Of a DNA stretch of 64,000 nt, positions 11,221 through 21,041 are shown one piece after another. Numbering within the stretch: position 1 is the first letter of the stretch; every line of letters begins with the position of its first letter. The position numbers and the translations under genes are program-made. The stretch lies in the NCBI RefSeq assembly GCF_002575655.3, contig NC_053040.3, positions 459,282,780 through 459,346,779 on the forward strand, written 5' to 3'. The notes beneath the pieces are model-generated. The model was given only the letters and a program-made list of their open reading frames with translations. It was not told the DNA's origin and made no database searches. The DNA comes from Aegilops tauschii subsp. strangulata. Its lineage: Eukaryota > Streptophyta > Magnoliopsida > Poales > Poaceae.

Positions 11221-11668
11221 ATGGATGCCTCCATTTTCACTTAGCTACCATTTCAGCCTGTCATCATCTATTAAAATGACAGTATTTTGTTTTGCTTTGA
11301 ATACGAGTAGCAATTATATGTTGGTCAACATGCATGGATGTACTCCATATATGGGAAGAATGGACCCGGTCAAGAAAATAGTATATACTGTACCCTGCTC
11401 CCTCCATGTCAACTTTGTACTAACATGCATGATAACGTGCAAGTCTCCCCCCCTAACATGCATGGTGCAGCATTCAGCATGCAGATCGAGATCTATGCAT
11501 TGCGAATCTAGCTAAAGTGGGTCTCCTATGCACTGCGAATCTAGCTTAGCTGGGTCTTCTCAGTGTGAGGCGTGACGTGCCTATAAATAGCATCGTCCTC
11601 TCCATATTACTTGTAACAACTAAGAGTCGCATCTTAATCTTAGATACCTTAATCTCTTAGCTCCAGCA
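11221..11668 (+). promoter_or_regulatory. Promoter and leader of gene B
   Basis: TATAAATA lies at 11582-11589, preceded by TGACGT at 11573-11578 in the block CAGTGTGAGGCGTGACGTGC, which is nearly identical in C and D. Three CATGCATG palindromes (11329-11336, 11424-11431, 11457-11464) match the RY element bound by B3-domain seed regulators. TGACG boxes are bound by TGA-type bZIP factors. The leader runs to the AGCAATGG context at 11666. Confidence 0.7.
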
Positions 11669-12223
11669 ATGGCTTCACATGCATCCGCTTTTAGGACAAA
11701 CATCCTACTCGCCGCCGTTTTAGCCGTGTTCGTCCTGCCATCCTTAGCTTGTCGGAAGGCTCGAGCTCCGGCCCCGGCTCCGGCTCTGTCTCCGGCCCCG
11801 ACTCCGGCTCCGGCTCTGTCTCCGGCTCTGGCTCCGGCCCCGGGTCCGGCGCCCATGATACTGTGCCAGGATTGTGACTCGCGGTGTCAGTCGGCTTCGA
11901 TGTGCGACGCCTACGTTGCCGCGGCGGGATGCGGAAATGCCTGCAGCGGCGCGACACCGGACTGCGAACCCTGCATGTCCGAGATCCACCAGTCCTGCCC
12001 GGCCGCCTGCAACGAGGGCTGCACCAGGAACTGCGTTGGCCAGTGCGACTGCGCCGGCTCATGCAGCCAAGCCTGCGCCGAAGGCGCCCGGCGTACATGT
12101 CAGTACAAGTGTGTCTACTCCTACTACGCGGTCAAATCATGCCACGAATGCCAGGACAGTGCACGCACGCGGTGCACCGATGCCTGCAACACCGACTGCA
12201 AGGCCAACTGTGTCAGCGGCTGA
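11669..12223 (+). CDS. Gene B: intact secreted AP-linker, 24-cysteine protein
   Basis: 184 residues in one exon. Residues 1-27 form a signal peptide (hydrophobic core ILLAAVLAVFVLPSLA, then Cys28). Residues 29-58 are an Ala-Pro linker with AP, SP and TP dipeptides, the pattern that is hydroxylated and arabinogalactan-glycosylated in plant cell-wall proteins. The rest holds 24 cysteines in four groups of six. Modules 2 and 4 share the exact spacing C-x2-C-x7-C-x3-C-x3-C-x3-C; modules 1 (from CQDCDSRC) and 3 (from CDCAGSC) use related spacing. The domain ends KANCVSG. I do not recognise the family and assign no function. Secretion with many disulfides is the likely fate. The start matches the MAS start of C and D and follows a shared leader. 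AATAAG downstream may be a polyadenylation signal. Confidence 0.88.
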   Translation: MASHASAFRTNILLAAVLAVFVLPSLACRKARAPAPAPALSPAPTPAPALSPALAPAPGPAPMILCQDCDSRCQSASMCDAYVAAAGCGNACSGATPDCEPCMSEIHQSCPAACNEGCTRNCVGQCDCAGSCSQACAEGARRTCQYKCVYSYYAVKSCHECQDSARTRCTDACNTDCKANCVSG

Positions 12224-12491
12224 TCCATAATCCTAGTAGGCCCAACTTATGTTGTACTCCAACTATGTATATGAATAAGATATCAGAGTATGCAGCGGTA
12301 TATGGTCATTGCGCACGTATGCCTGCTGTTTTTGTACATCTATAGATGTATTACTATCTGTATACTTCCATGGATGGCATATGGTCAATGCAGGTGTACC
12401 TGCTGCTTTTCTGTCCATATAGCAAGGAACAATCTATCTCAGTAAGTCAATGGATTTTGAGTTAGGGCATCTTTAGCGCGGACCCTCAAAA
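12224..12491 (+). other. 3' flank of gene B, shared with gene D
   Basis: The sequence after the stop (AATCCTAGT, CTCCAACTATGTATA, CATCTATAGATGTA, GGCATATGGTCAATGCAGG) is collinear with the sequence following gene D on the minus strand. This makes D the closest positional counterpart of B. It is interrupted at 12500 by a hAT element that is absent behind D. Confidence 0.75.
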
Positions 12492-12499
12492 CGCCCATA

Positions 12500-13541
12500 C
12501 AGGGCCGGTCCTAAAATTTTGGGGGCCCGGGGCGAAAGTAAAATTTGAGGTCCCTTAATATAAACATCACAGCAACGATAAATAATATATGCATCTACAA
12601 AATGTTATCAATAATTACTTAAATGCATCCAAAAGCCAATATTTATATAAAATAAATTATACTCCTTCCATTCCTAAATATAAGTCTTTTTAGAGATTCT
12701 ATAATATGAACTACATACGGAACAAAATGAGTGAATCTACACTTTAAAATACGTCTATATTCATCCGTATGTAGTCCATATAGAAATCTCTAAAAATACT
12801 TATATTTAGGAACGGAGGGAGTATATATTACATACAAATTTTCTTGTAAAATTCTTCGGTGCAAAGCCACTTATGATTGTGTCGATGTCTATCTCATCCA
12901 TCGATTTCTTCTCGATACATAATGTTGCCTAATCATTTAAGCTCTGTTTGGTCATTGTTTATCCGTAATTGTTCTTCAATAATTTCAAGTTGGAAAGCAT
13001 CTTTTTAGCTGATGCAACAATCATAGCTACAATACGTAAATCCGAATAAATCTTTAAGCACCATGAGTTTTTTAAATCCTTTCTTCAAAGAAGTGATCAA
13101 GTAAAACAAACAAACATTTAATATGAAAATCCTTCCAACTTCTAGAATTCCTTCTTGGCTACCACTTTTATTAAACTGTTTCTTCCTGTAGCACGAAGTT
13201 TTACTGAAAATTGTAGGGAAATTGTAGTATGATATACCTTGGATTGATTAGATCGGCGTCAGTGGCTGGACGCTCGGCGATGACGCGATGGCGTTGTCTG
13301 GTGGCAGCCGCTCAGGGGGATGTATGTGTGCCCCCACTCCGGCAGTGTAAGTTTTCAAGGGCTAGGCGATGTGTGTGTTGCGTCCTCGCTACATTCAGTG
13401 CCGGGAGTCCTGTCTGCCATGTGCGACTTAGCTTCTGGAGTTTGAAACCATGGAATAGATAATAGGAAATTAGGGGTCCGAGGGTCCCGGGGCGGCCGCC
13501 CCTGCTGCCCCCCCCCCCCCCCCCCCTCTGGGCCAGACCTG
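12500..13541. mobile_element. Non-autonomous hAT element, TSD CGCCCATA
   Basis: 1042 bp with ends CAGGGCCGGTCC and (complement of the right end) CAGGTCTGGCCC. It is flanked by a perfect 8-bp duplication, CGCCCATA at 12492-12499 and 13542-13549, the hallmark length for hAT. The sequence behind gene D shows a related unoccupied region (CCATATATGTCCGGACC). It carries a Stowaway MITE (12662-12821) and a 19-C run (13508-13526). No transposase is recognisable. Confidence 0.9.
12662..12821. mobile_element. Stowaway MITE nested in the hAT element
   Basis: CTCCTTCCATTCCTAAATAT at the left and the complement TTTAGGAACGGAGGGAG at the right, with TA on both sides (12660-12661, 12822-12823). Typical Stowaway structure. 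Confidence 0.92.
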
Positions 13542-13549
13542 CGCCCATA

Positions 13550-15240
13550 TATGTCCGGACCCAATTGTCTGATGTAGTTTGCCATTAACCTCATCTATTC
13601 GCGGAGGCTTCCGCTTGTCCGAATTCTCACAAACCGGACACAAACTAAGGGAGCTTTGCGGGAGTCCGTACCTCCGCCATGTAGGACTTTAGCGCCCCCG
13701 GCCCACTCAAATCCCTCTCCCGGGCCACTTTCCTTCCCCTCTGTCGCTACCCCCCCTTGCTCTACATCACACTCTCCTCGTCCAATGGCGTCGATGTACC
13801 TCTGCGGCCACCGCCAAGGCATTGATGGACGTCTGCATCCTCCACCTACGCGTCTGCCCGCCTTGGACTACATCGCCGTCCACCTAAGATCCTTCCACAG
13901 CCAGGTTCCCTCCTCCCCCTACCAACACTGTCAATGGCAGACACCACTCCCGAGAGGTGTTCGATCAAATGCCATTGAGATTTCTTTTGACCTTCTTGTT
14001 TTTTTCTGGAGCAAAGCATGATGGCCGGTTACTCTGTGATGGAGGATAAGTTGTTGTTTGGTGCGTGGAAGGTCGTATTTGCGGACTTTGTAGGCATGAG
14101 GCAAGGGGGCTCGACGTCTTGTCAAAAATTGCATTCTTCGTTTCATGAGCAAAAGCACTTTGCGCCCTACAACTTGCAACCGGTCCATGAGCACAATGTG
14201 AAGCCGCTAGGCCATCTGTGGTACACCATCTCCCACTTTGTCATGAAGTTTTGTGGTACGGTTGCACAAGTGGAGACAATGTGGTCACCGGGCTCGTCAA
14301 CCATAGGGATCATAAGGTTTGCTTCATGTTGCTCTACATGTTGGTATGTGTGCAGCTTGATAATCATCGCGTTGTATAGCCTGGACGTGTTGTCATGCTA
14401 TACCACAGGACTGAGGACAGAACATTTCATTCACACATTGTTGAATGAAGCTCAAGGGGCACAGTGCGGGGGAACATATGTGCCGTCTCTGACTCGAGTA
14501 TCGCTGAATTCGGAATCGCTGAATCGAAAAACTTGTTAAACATCCGGTTATGTCGGATGTAATAATTATATTTGAACTATTGTTGTACTAGAGATATTTG
14601 CATATTATTTATGGATGAATTGTGCTATTTTCTATAATTATTTTAAACGTTGCAGACTTTAAGAAAAAGAAAAAGAAGCATGCATTTATGGGATAGGGTT
14701 GGATGACCGGCTCCCGTATTCATGTCCGCAGACAAATATGGTCTCCGTTTTGAGGGCCAGTGTTGGTGATGCCGTTAGTCCATAAGAGTATCTCGAAGAG
14801 ATGCAAAATAGGCATCCAAAAAAAATTAGAGCAGGAGAGAGAAGGTTTTTTGGCACCGATCTTCTTTCTGGCGTGGCAAATGATGCAAAAGTGGTGTCCT
14901 AAAATACAACACGGCTGTGTTTTGCATATACTTAACCATTGGATCCAGTATTTTTGGCACAAAGTGATGTAAAATGGCCATTTTCTTGTGGTCACTCGCT
15001 GCCCTAAAAAATTGTGGCAGTCGTGCGGCTGCTCTATATTTGGAGCACTTGGGGCCGAAATATTGGTCTACCCTTAAAATTTTGAATCAGAATTTGAAGA
15101 TACATCATCTCTACTAGATAATGTTTTTTTGGTTAAAATGCCCTAAAATGCTATTTTTCCCTATTATACATCATCTGCTGGTGATACTCTTACGGTTTTA
15201 TAGTCTCTAATAAAGCATCGAGCGTGAAATGAATAGAAAA
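13550..15240. repeat. Long block between B and C, also present inverted at 57.3-59.0 kb
   Basis: From CCCATATATGTCCGGACC to TCTCTAATAAAGCATCGAGC the sequence is collinear, with moderate divergence, with the reverse complement of 57335-59040. Shared landmarks are GGCCACCGCCAAGGCATTG, CAAATGCCATTGAG, GTAGGCATGAGGCAAGG and CATTTTCTTGTGG. ORFs in it are short and not shared between the two copies, so coding is unlikely. The 3' part (14720-15240) recurs a third time upstream of gene D (60816-61245). It is probably an old DNA transposon carried along by the gene duplication. Confidence 0.65.
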
Positions 15241-15242
15241 TT

Positions 15243-15658
15243 ATCCATTTTCAGTTAGCTACTATTTCAGCATGTCATCATCTGTTGAAATGTAAGTATT
15301 TTGTTTTGCTTTGGATGCCAGTAGCATTTATATGTTGGTCAACATGCATGGATGCATATGTGGGGAATGGACCCGGTCAAGAAAATACCATGTCAACTTT
15401 GTACTAGAACATGCATGGTGACGTGCAAGTCTCCCCTCGTAATTCGTACGTAAGATGGTGCATTTAGGATGCGGATCGAGATCTATGCATTTCGAATCTA
15501 GCTTAGCCGGGTCTCCTATGCACTGCGAATCTAGCTTAGCTGGGTCTTCTCAGTGTGAGGCGTGACGTGCATATAAATGGCGTCGTCCTCTCCATGGTAC
15601 TTCCACCAATTAAGAGTCGCGTCTTAACCTTAGATATCCTAATCTCTTAGCTCCAGCA
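15243..15658 (+). promoter_or_regulatory. Promoter and leader of gene C
   Basis: TATAAAT at 15572-15578 is preceded by TGACGT at 15563-15568 in the same conserved block as in B and D. RY-type CATGCATG occurs at 15343-15350 and 15410-15417. The leader CACCAATTAAGAGTCG and CTCTTAGCTCCAGCA leads into the ATG at 15659. Confidence 0.7.
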
Positions 15659-16165
15659 ATGGCTTCACATGCGGCATCTGCTTGCAGAACGCCCATCCTA
15701 CTCGCCATCGTTTTGGCCGCGTTGGTCCTGCCATCCTTAGCTTGTCGGAAGGCTCGAGCTCCAGCTCCGGCGCTGGCTCCGGCCCCGGCTCCGGCGCCCG
15801 TGATACTGTGCCAAGATTGTGACTCGCGGTGTCAGTCGGCGTCGATGTGCGATGCCTACGTTGCAGCGGCGGGCTGCGGAAATGCCTGCAGCGGCGCGAC
15901 GCCGGACTGCGAGCCCTGCAAGTCCGAGGTCCTCCGAATCTGCTTGCCCAGCTGCAACGAGGGCTGCCCCAAGAACTGCGCTGAGTGCGACTGTCCCAGG
16001 GTATGCGCCAATGCCTGTGGCGACGGCGCCATGCGCCAGTGTAAGGAGAAGTGCGTCTACTCCTTCTACGCGGTCGACTCCTGCCACAAATGCTGGGACA
16101 GGGCCCGCGCGCGGTGCACCGATGCCTGCAACAGCGACTGCAAGGCCAACTGCGTCAGCGGCTGA
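15659..16165 (+). CDS. Gene C: intact secreted AP-linker, 24-cysteine protein
   Basis: 168 residues, single exon. The signal peptide spans about residues 1-28 (ILLAIVLAALVLPSLA, then C). The Ala-Pro linker is about half as long as in gene B, and this accounts for nearly all of the 16-residue difference. The cysteine domain starts ILCQDCDSRC and ends KANCVSG. It has the full 24 cysteines in four modules with the same spacing as B; module 3 reads AECDCPRVC. No disabling change is visible. The family is not recognised. The promoter matches those of B and D. A fragment of another family member begins 115 bp downstream. The start follows the same leader and AGCAATGG context as B. Confidence 0.88.
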   Translation: MASHAASACRTPILLAIVLAALVLPSLACRKARAPAPALAPAPAPAPVILCQDCDSRCQSASMCDAYVAAAGCGNACSGATPDCEPCKSEVLRICLPSCNEGCPKNCAECDCPRVCANACGDGAMRQCKEKCVYSFYAVDSCHKCWDRARARCTDACNSDCKANCVSG

Positions 16166-16279
16166 CCGATAAATGCTAGGCCCAAGTGTTGTTGTACTCG
16201 AATAAGAGATCAGTGTATGCAGTGGCATATGGTCGTTGCACGCGTGCCTGCTGATGTATGGATGTATTACTAGCTGTAT

Positions 16280-16369
16280 ACCATCAGCCGCTCCACCGTA
16301 CTTACACCAGTTAAGAAGAGTCGCATCTGAATCCCTTAGCTCTGGCAATGGCTTCAGATGCATCGAAAA
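16280..16369 (+). pseudogene. Relic E: leader and first codons of a lost family member
   Basis: CCATCAGCCGCTCCACCGTA, then CACCAGTTAAGAAGAGTCGC, then CTTAGCTCTGGCAATGGCTTC matches the leader of the family, most closely gene A (CATCAGCCGCTCCATCG). The ATG at 16348 opens MASDASK, after which similarity stops and unrelated sequence (TGCATTCGGTGGCC) follows. The TATA box and the whole mature domain are missing. Confidence 0.75.
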
Positions 16370-16596
16370 GTGCATTCGGTGGCCAAGCTCCACGGAGCCC
16401 TGATTTTTTTACCTTATTTTTAGCTCTTTATCAACTTATGAATTGTGAAAAGTCAGTTTGTCGGTGTTTGTGTTTTTATTTTTGTTCTCTCTACAATTTG
16501 TGGACTTCTGGAGCTCCTCATTAAATAGTTCAGGCCAAGATCCTCTGTAGGGAACGTACGTCAGCTCCTTGTTAGCGTCCTAATTCTTTTCAGTTA
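16370..16596. other. Short spacer, nothing recognised
   Basis: Follows the break in relic E. GTGCATTCGGTGGCCAAGCT at its start may be the end of another repeat. No ORF or element ends identified. Confidence 0.3.
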
Positions 16597-16848
16597 GACT
16601 ATCCACAGTAGAAGTAACATAGATGGTAACACCACACATATCTAGACAAAATAAATAATGTGCTAAGTAATCAATGAAGGAAGAGAGGCATGTGGTAACA
16701 TAGCTAGTATGAGTAACATCACACATATCAAGACAAGATGAGTCTACAACCTAATAAATGAAGTGTTGCATGACATCACACATATGTTACTCCCCACTAT
16801 AGAGGTGGTAACATAGACTAGTAACATATGTATGTTACTAGTCTAGAT
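16597..16848. mobile_element. MITE-like palindromic element
   Basis: The left part TTAGACTATCCACAGTAG with GTAACATAGATGGTAACA and the right part GGTAACATAGACTAGTAACA form a loose inverted repeat of GTAACATA motifs. Exact termini and TSD were not fixed. The superfamily is uncertain (Harbinger/Tourist or Mutator). Confidence 0.5.
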
Positions 16849-16850
16849 TA

Positions 16851-17440
16851 GAGCATCTAGAGCCGGGCGCCGTATATCCGTCTCATACGCCCAGGCAGGT
16901 CATCTGGTCACTGACTGGTCACAAAATACCAATCCAATTGGAGCTCTCAAATGGGCCTCAAACGCCCGGGCTGACCGGCACCCCTCATATCCGTCCCAAA
17001 TGTAGGGCGGATATGAGGCGGCCCGGGCACGCCCGGGGGCGTCCGCCTGACAGGCCCGACCCAGCACCGACCCCACGGATGTCCCACAAAAAACCTCGCC
17101 GGACTCATCGGTCTGAAACCCTATCTCACCCACTCTCCTCCCTCTCTCTCCGTCCTTTCCTCTTCCCGCACTGATTCCAATCGAATCCGGCGCAATGTGA
17201 ACTCCGGCAGCCGCTCCGACGACGAGCTGGATCTGGAGTATGAGCTAGCCCTCCGCATCTGGGGCGGTCCAAGGTGGAGACCGGGGGCAGCTCCGGATCT
17301 GCAGCCTCGCCGCAACCGCATCTTCCCCATCGGCGCAGCTCGGACGCCGACGCTGGCCCCTCCCGGCCCTGGGGCAGCTCCAACAAGTGGCCTGCGCCAT
17401 GGCCACCGACGCGCGCACGCACGGCCATCAAGAGCCACGG
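16851..17440 (+). mobile_element. Fragment of a PIF/Harbinger-like gene-carrying element
   Basis: It starts GAGCATCTAGAGCCGGGC after TTA, resembling the end of the complete Harbinger element at 40995 (GAGCATCTCCAGCCG). An ORF remnant begins MNSGSRSDDELDLEYELALR at 17197, a type of acidic N-terminus seen in such elements. The right end was not found. Overlapping ORFs in other frames reflect GC-rich composition. Confidence 0.45.
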
Positions 17441-17987
17441 ATGGATAAGTGCAGCCCCCTGCTCCCTCCCCGAACCCTAGCGCGCCCCAATCCCCTCGCT
17501 CTCCCTCGACTGGTGGCACAGGGAGGGGGGGAGGGGGATCACTCTTGTGGATCTTTGTGTGTCGCAGCTTAAAGAACACATTCTAGCGAAAATACTTATG
17601 TGAGCTCGAGCGCCTGTATGCTCGTTATCTCTGCCGCTGGTCAGTCCCGAGATGCACGTCATGTGCAGTATAGTGTCGGGCATTGAACATATATTTAAGT
17701 GTTTCTCCTGTGCTATGGCCCACCTCTGTCGGGCAGCCCCGTTTATGCCGTTACGCATGGACGGCGCGGCTCGGGTCAAATCTGACGAAACGAGCCGTCT
17801 TACCCAAGATTCTGGTCCAACGGCGTGACGACGAAGCATTTATTCTGCCTGTCTGTCCTATATGCCGCTCTTCTCCGACATGGCTCATCTTCTGCATATC
17901 GAGCCAAATCCAACACAAATCCCCACAGGTCTGTTGCTGGTTTCAATCTCGTTGGAGCTACCCGGTGTCTCCCATTCCTGGTCCTTC
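17441..17987 (+). other. 5' region of the GRF zinc-finger gene
   Basis: No element ends and no convincing ORF. The last 100 bp upstream of the ATG at 17988 stay in frame with it (from 17862, MPLFSDMAHLLH...), so a longer N-terminus cannot be excluded. Confidence 0.35.
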
Positions 17988-18347
17988 ATGTCTAATTCAA
18001 CTTCATCCGCCGTGCGGGACGAGATTCTGCCCCTCATCCGGTGCCCCGACTGCGGCGACCGGCTCATGACCTGGATTGCTCGGGGTGGAGCGAACGCTGG
18101 GCATCGGTTCTATAAGTGCGTTAACAGAGAGGTAAGTTTTACAGTAATCACAGCATGATAAACCCGCTCAGATCCTCAGTCATAACCACAATATTTTTGT
18201 GCGCCACTCCGATCTGTACTGCAGGTTGGGTTGTGCGGATTCATAATTGTCATTTTGGCACTGATCAGCAGCCACTCCAAGCAACTCATCAGCCGGCACC
18301 CTCCGTGCATCGTAGAGCTCGTCTCCCGGACTCAAATCAAAACCTGA
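17988..18347 (+). CDS. Short GRF-type zinc-finger protein with a C-terminal membrane segment (2 exons)
   Basis: Exon 1 (17988-18131) encodes 48 residues, MSNSTSSAVRDEILPL then IRCPDCGDRLMTW... ending GHRFYKCVNRE. The donor is GAG|GTAAGT. The acceptor at 18223-18224 (CTGTACTGCAG) opens exon 2 (18225-18347), in phase 0, with VGLCGF. Joining the exons completes the GRF zinc ligands: CPDC, KC at residues 43-44, and the Cys of LCGF. GRF fingers are found in plant proteins and in nucleic-acid enzymes and often bind single-stranded DNA. Exon 2 continues IIVILALIS, a possible membrane anchor, then a short tail to TGA. At about 88 residues it is shorter than most plant GRF-membrane proteins, which carry a coiled coil between finger and membrane segment. 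It may be a truncated copy. The splice model is my inference. Confidence 0.55.
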
Positions 18348-18611
18348 CCGTGCATTTCAGCAGGCACGCAATATACGTGTTGATCCACAAGGCAGGGAGG
18401 CTTGCCGCTGGGTGAATTAACCTACGCACTCGGCCATTGATATACAACACAGCTAAAACTAGGAAGAAATTGTAACAGCCGACCTGATATGCCTAAAGAG
18501 GAGAAGACAATGGGACTGGGAACAGAGAAGGAGGCAGGGGAATTCAGACTTTTGCTACTTATTTTCTTTTTTTCCACCCAAAACACATTACAAGACTGGG
18601 TGTTTATACAG

Positions 18612-19436
18612 CAGGGACGGAGCCAGGATTCCAACATGGGGGGAGGGGGGGGGGGGAGCTTTTGCCTCTAATGTGGGGACTGGTAAAAAGAATCATGTAG
18701 CGAAACTAGCCTAGGCTGATGAACTAAATTCTACTGGGCCAAAAAAATTTGGTGTCAGCTATGAGGTATTCAATTTTAATCAAAAGTTTCCGCAAATCAA
18801 ATGAGATTGCAATTCACATGTATGAACTAAATACTTCTGGTACAGAAGATAGACAATGTAAAAAGGCCCCTGATGCTAAAGGCACAAATTAATGTAGTTT
18901 TCCAACATAAACCATGGACAGATGGAGCAAGTAAAAAATGAGAGAAGTGACTAACCTAACGATTTCTCTTGCCTCGTCGCCCCTGACGTTGGCCATACGG
19001 CCGGCCGGTCGGCCGTGCGGCCACAAGCTGGATCTCCCTCGCTGTAAATCTGGAGTTAGATTGGAAACTGTACATCGATGGATCAGGCGGCAGGCGACCA
19101 GGCGTAACCAGGCATCGATGATCGATCTAGCAGCCAGGAAACGATGTGTGTGCGTGCGCGTGAGTCCCTGACCTAGCCCCCTTTGTATTCCACGGTGGGC
19201 TTTTCTTATTCTTTTGGGCTCGGCCTACAAAATCTACTGCAGTAACTGCACTGCATATGGGCTGGCCTGGCCCGAGGAGCTGTTTCACGCTACGTACACA
19301 GATGGACAAGCCGACAGGGGGGGGGGCGAAACACCTCAAGCATACGGGTGATTAGCGAAAAACCTCATCGCTATTAAGCGAAAACAACATCGTTGGGGGG
19401 GGGGGGGGGGGGGGTCTAGCCCCCCTTCGCCCCCCT
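18612..19436. mobile_element. hAT-like non-autonomous element
   Basis: The left end is CAGGGACGGAGCCAGG. The right part ends CGCCCCCCTG plus CATCCG, with a run of 20 G (19395-19414) close by. The flanks TTATACAG (18604-18611) and TTATACAC (starting at about 19443) would be a 7-of-8 TSD if the CATCCG is counted inside the element. No transposase found. Confidence 0.5.
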
Positions 19437-19467
19437 GCATCCGTTATACACCCACAAAACCATACAC

Positions 19468-21041
19468 CAGGGGTGGAGCCAAAAAAATTTGCCATTGGGT
19501 TCACTTATTGATTTGTTATGAGGATTTGGTATGAAATAATTAAGTATCAAGTCTAATTTATACCATCTTACAACACGAGTTTAGCACTTGAAAAAAACAT
19601 AAGGAATAGAAATATGACATCACCTATCACATATTGTATTACATTAAAAATTGAAAGAGTGCGGGACATACCAGCTGGATGACATTGAATGAAATGGTGA
19701 TCATGTAGAAAAAATCTGCAATATCATCATGGTTCTTTAATACTGTCACAATAACCAACTAGAGTTGTTGAGCAAAATAATGGACATAATAAGGTCACTT
19801 GTCTTGCAAAATATTTGCTTTCAAGCCATTGAACTCACCACCCATGTTGCTTGCCTGATCATAGTATTGTCCTCTCACCTGTTATATGCCTGATGCAATA
19901 TTAGTGAATTTTTTTAATAGTAAAAATTGCTGATGTTGCCATAACATCTTCGACTCCAACTAAACGTTCAATTATAAATGAACGCTTGCTAAGGTACCTC
20001 AAAAGTAATTTCATTTGTTCTTTGTTAGATACGCCGGCAGCCTCAGCAATCAACAAAATGAATACATTACCTCTGATTTTTTCAAAAATAGAATTCAAAG
20101 TTATCTACATAGAAGATAAATAACTCATTAGGGAACATCGTTAACTTGTAAGAAAACACAAATAATAGCAAAAGAATGCCATGATGAAGTCCTCTTTGCA
20201 AAATAATTAACTATTTCCTTCTTTAAACCAGCCCGGATTAAATCTCCATCCGTCTCCAATATCCCTATGTGGATAAACATAACTAAATAGTGGCATGTAA
20301 GGTCCATTCGTTAAATATCTGAACCTAATATCATCTTGCTTACTAGGATTTCTTGTGTACATGAAAATTATCTTCCGACCAGCCGAATCTTAACTCATCT
20401 ATGTTAATTTCTCTTTGAATAGAAGGCTTCAAAAGAATACTCACGATGACGTTTACGTCTAATGGGTGACCTTAAACTGCTAGCATCATTATCTGAATCT
20501 GATGATTGTTTTTTCAGTAATACAATTCAATAGCCTAGATCAATCAAATTACGAGGATTAACCGAATAAGTAATTAGAAAACTATGGGCAACTGGCTAGG
20601 GCATGCATAACAGAGGAGATGTGGGGGATTTGACGATCTAACCATGTGAGTCAGTACCTCGAATTTGGCCTGGGGGGTTCGCCGCAGCCGACCTTCCCTT
20701 GTCGGCGCATCGCTGTCTTTGGGGTATCTAGACGAACGAGAGTAGATCGTAGAGGGGAGGAAGGGAACAGGAGCGCAAAAGGTCGTGCGGCTGGCGGCTG
20801 CCCTATACGCACGTTACCGAAAGAGAATAGGCAAGAAGCCACGATCAGGCCTGTTAGGCTGGCACAGAGGGAATCCACTGTGGGCTTTTGGGCTTCTCAC
20901 TAGCGTTGCATTCCAAGTTGATGGGTTCAGGCCTTAATTTTCATTGGGGTCATGTACATACTATACGTATACCTGTACCCCGGCCAGGAAAAGTCGTTGG
21001 GTTCAGCTGAACCCAACGCTCGTAGGCTGGCTCCGCCCCTG
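19468..21041 (-). mobile_element. hAT element with decayed transposase, TSD CCAYACAC
   Basis: 1574 bp. Left end CAGGGGTGGAGCC; complement of the right end CAGGGGCGGAGCC. Flanks CCATACAC (19460-19467) and CCACACAC (21042-21049) form an 8-bp duplication with one difference. The minus strand keeps a DUF4371-like fragment (19901-20098). It sits beside the previous hAT-like element, with only about 30 bp of host sequence between them. Confidence 0.85.
19901..20098 (-). pseudogene. hAT DUF4371 (ZMYM1-like) fragment
   Basis: The 65-residue frame reads NVFILLIAEAAGVSNKEQMK, then LLRYLSKRSFIIERLVGV and EDVMATSA. This matches the DUF4371 region of zinc-finger MYM-type/hAT proteins, where the usual form is (D)E(A/S)xDVSxKEQM...RFVD..G.V.ERF.G. 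It ends in A/T-rich sequence with stops on both sides. No complete transposase remains. Confidence 0.7.

Noticed and set aside
11620..12345. Antisense and alternative-frame ORFs over genes B, C and D (for example 15737-16393 minus, 218 residues)
   Set aside because: They are shadows of the GC-rich cysteine and Ala-Pro coding sequence. They lack shared starts and are not conserved between paralogues in the way the main frame is.
13656..14539. ORFs of 121 and 173 residues between genes B and C
   Set aside because: The inverted copy of the block at 57.3-59.0 kb does not preserve these frames, and no domain is visible.
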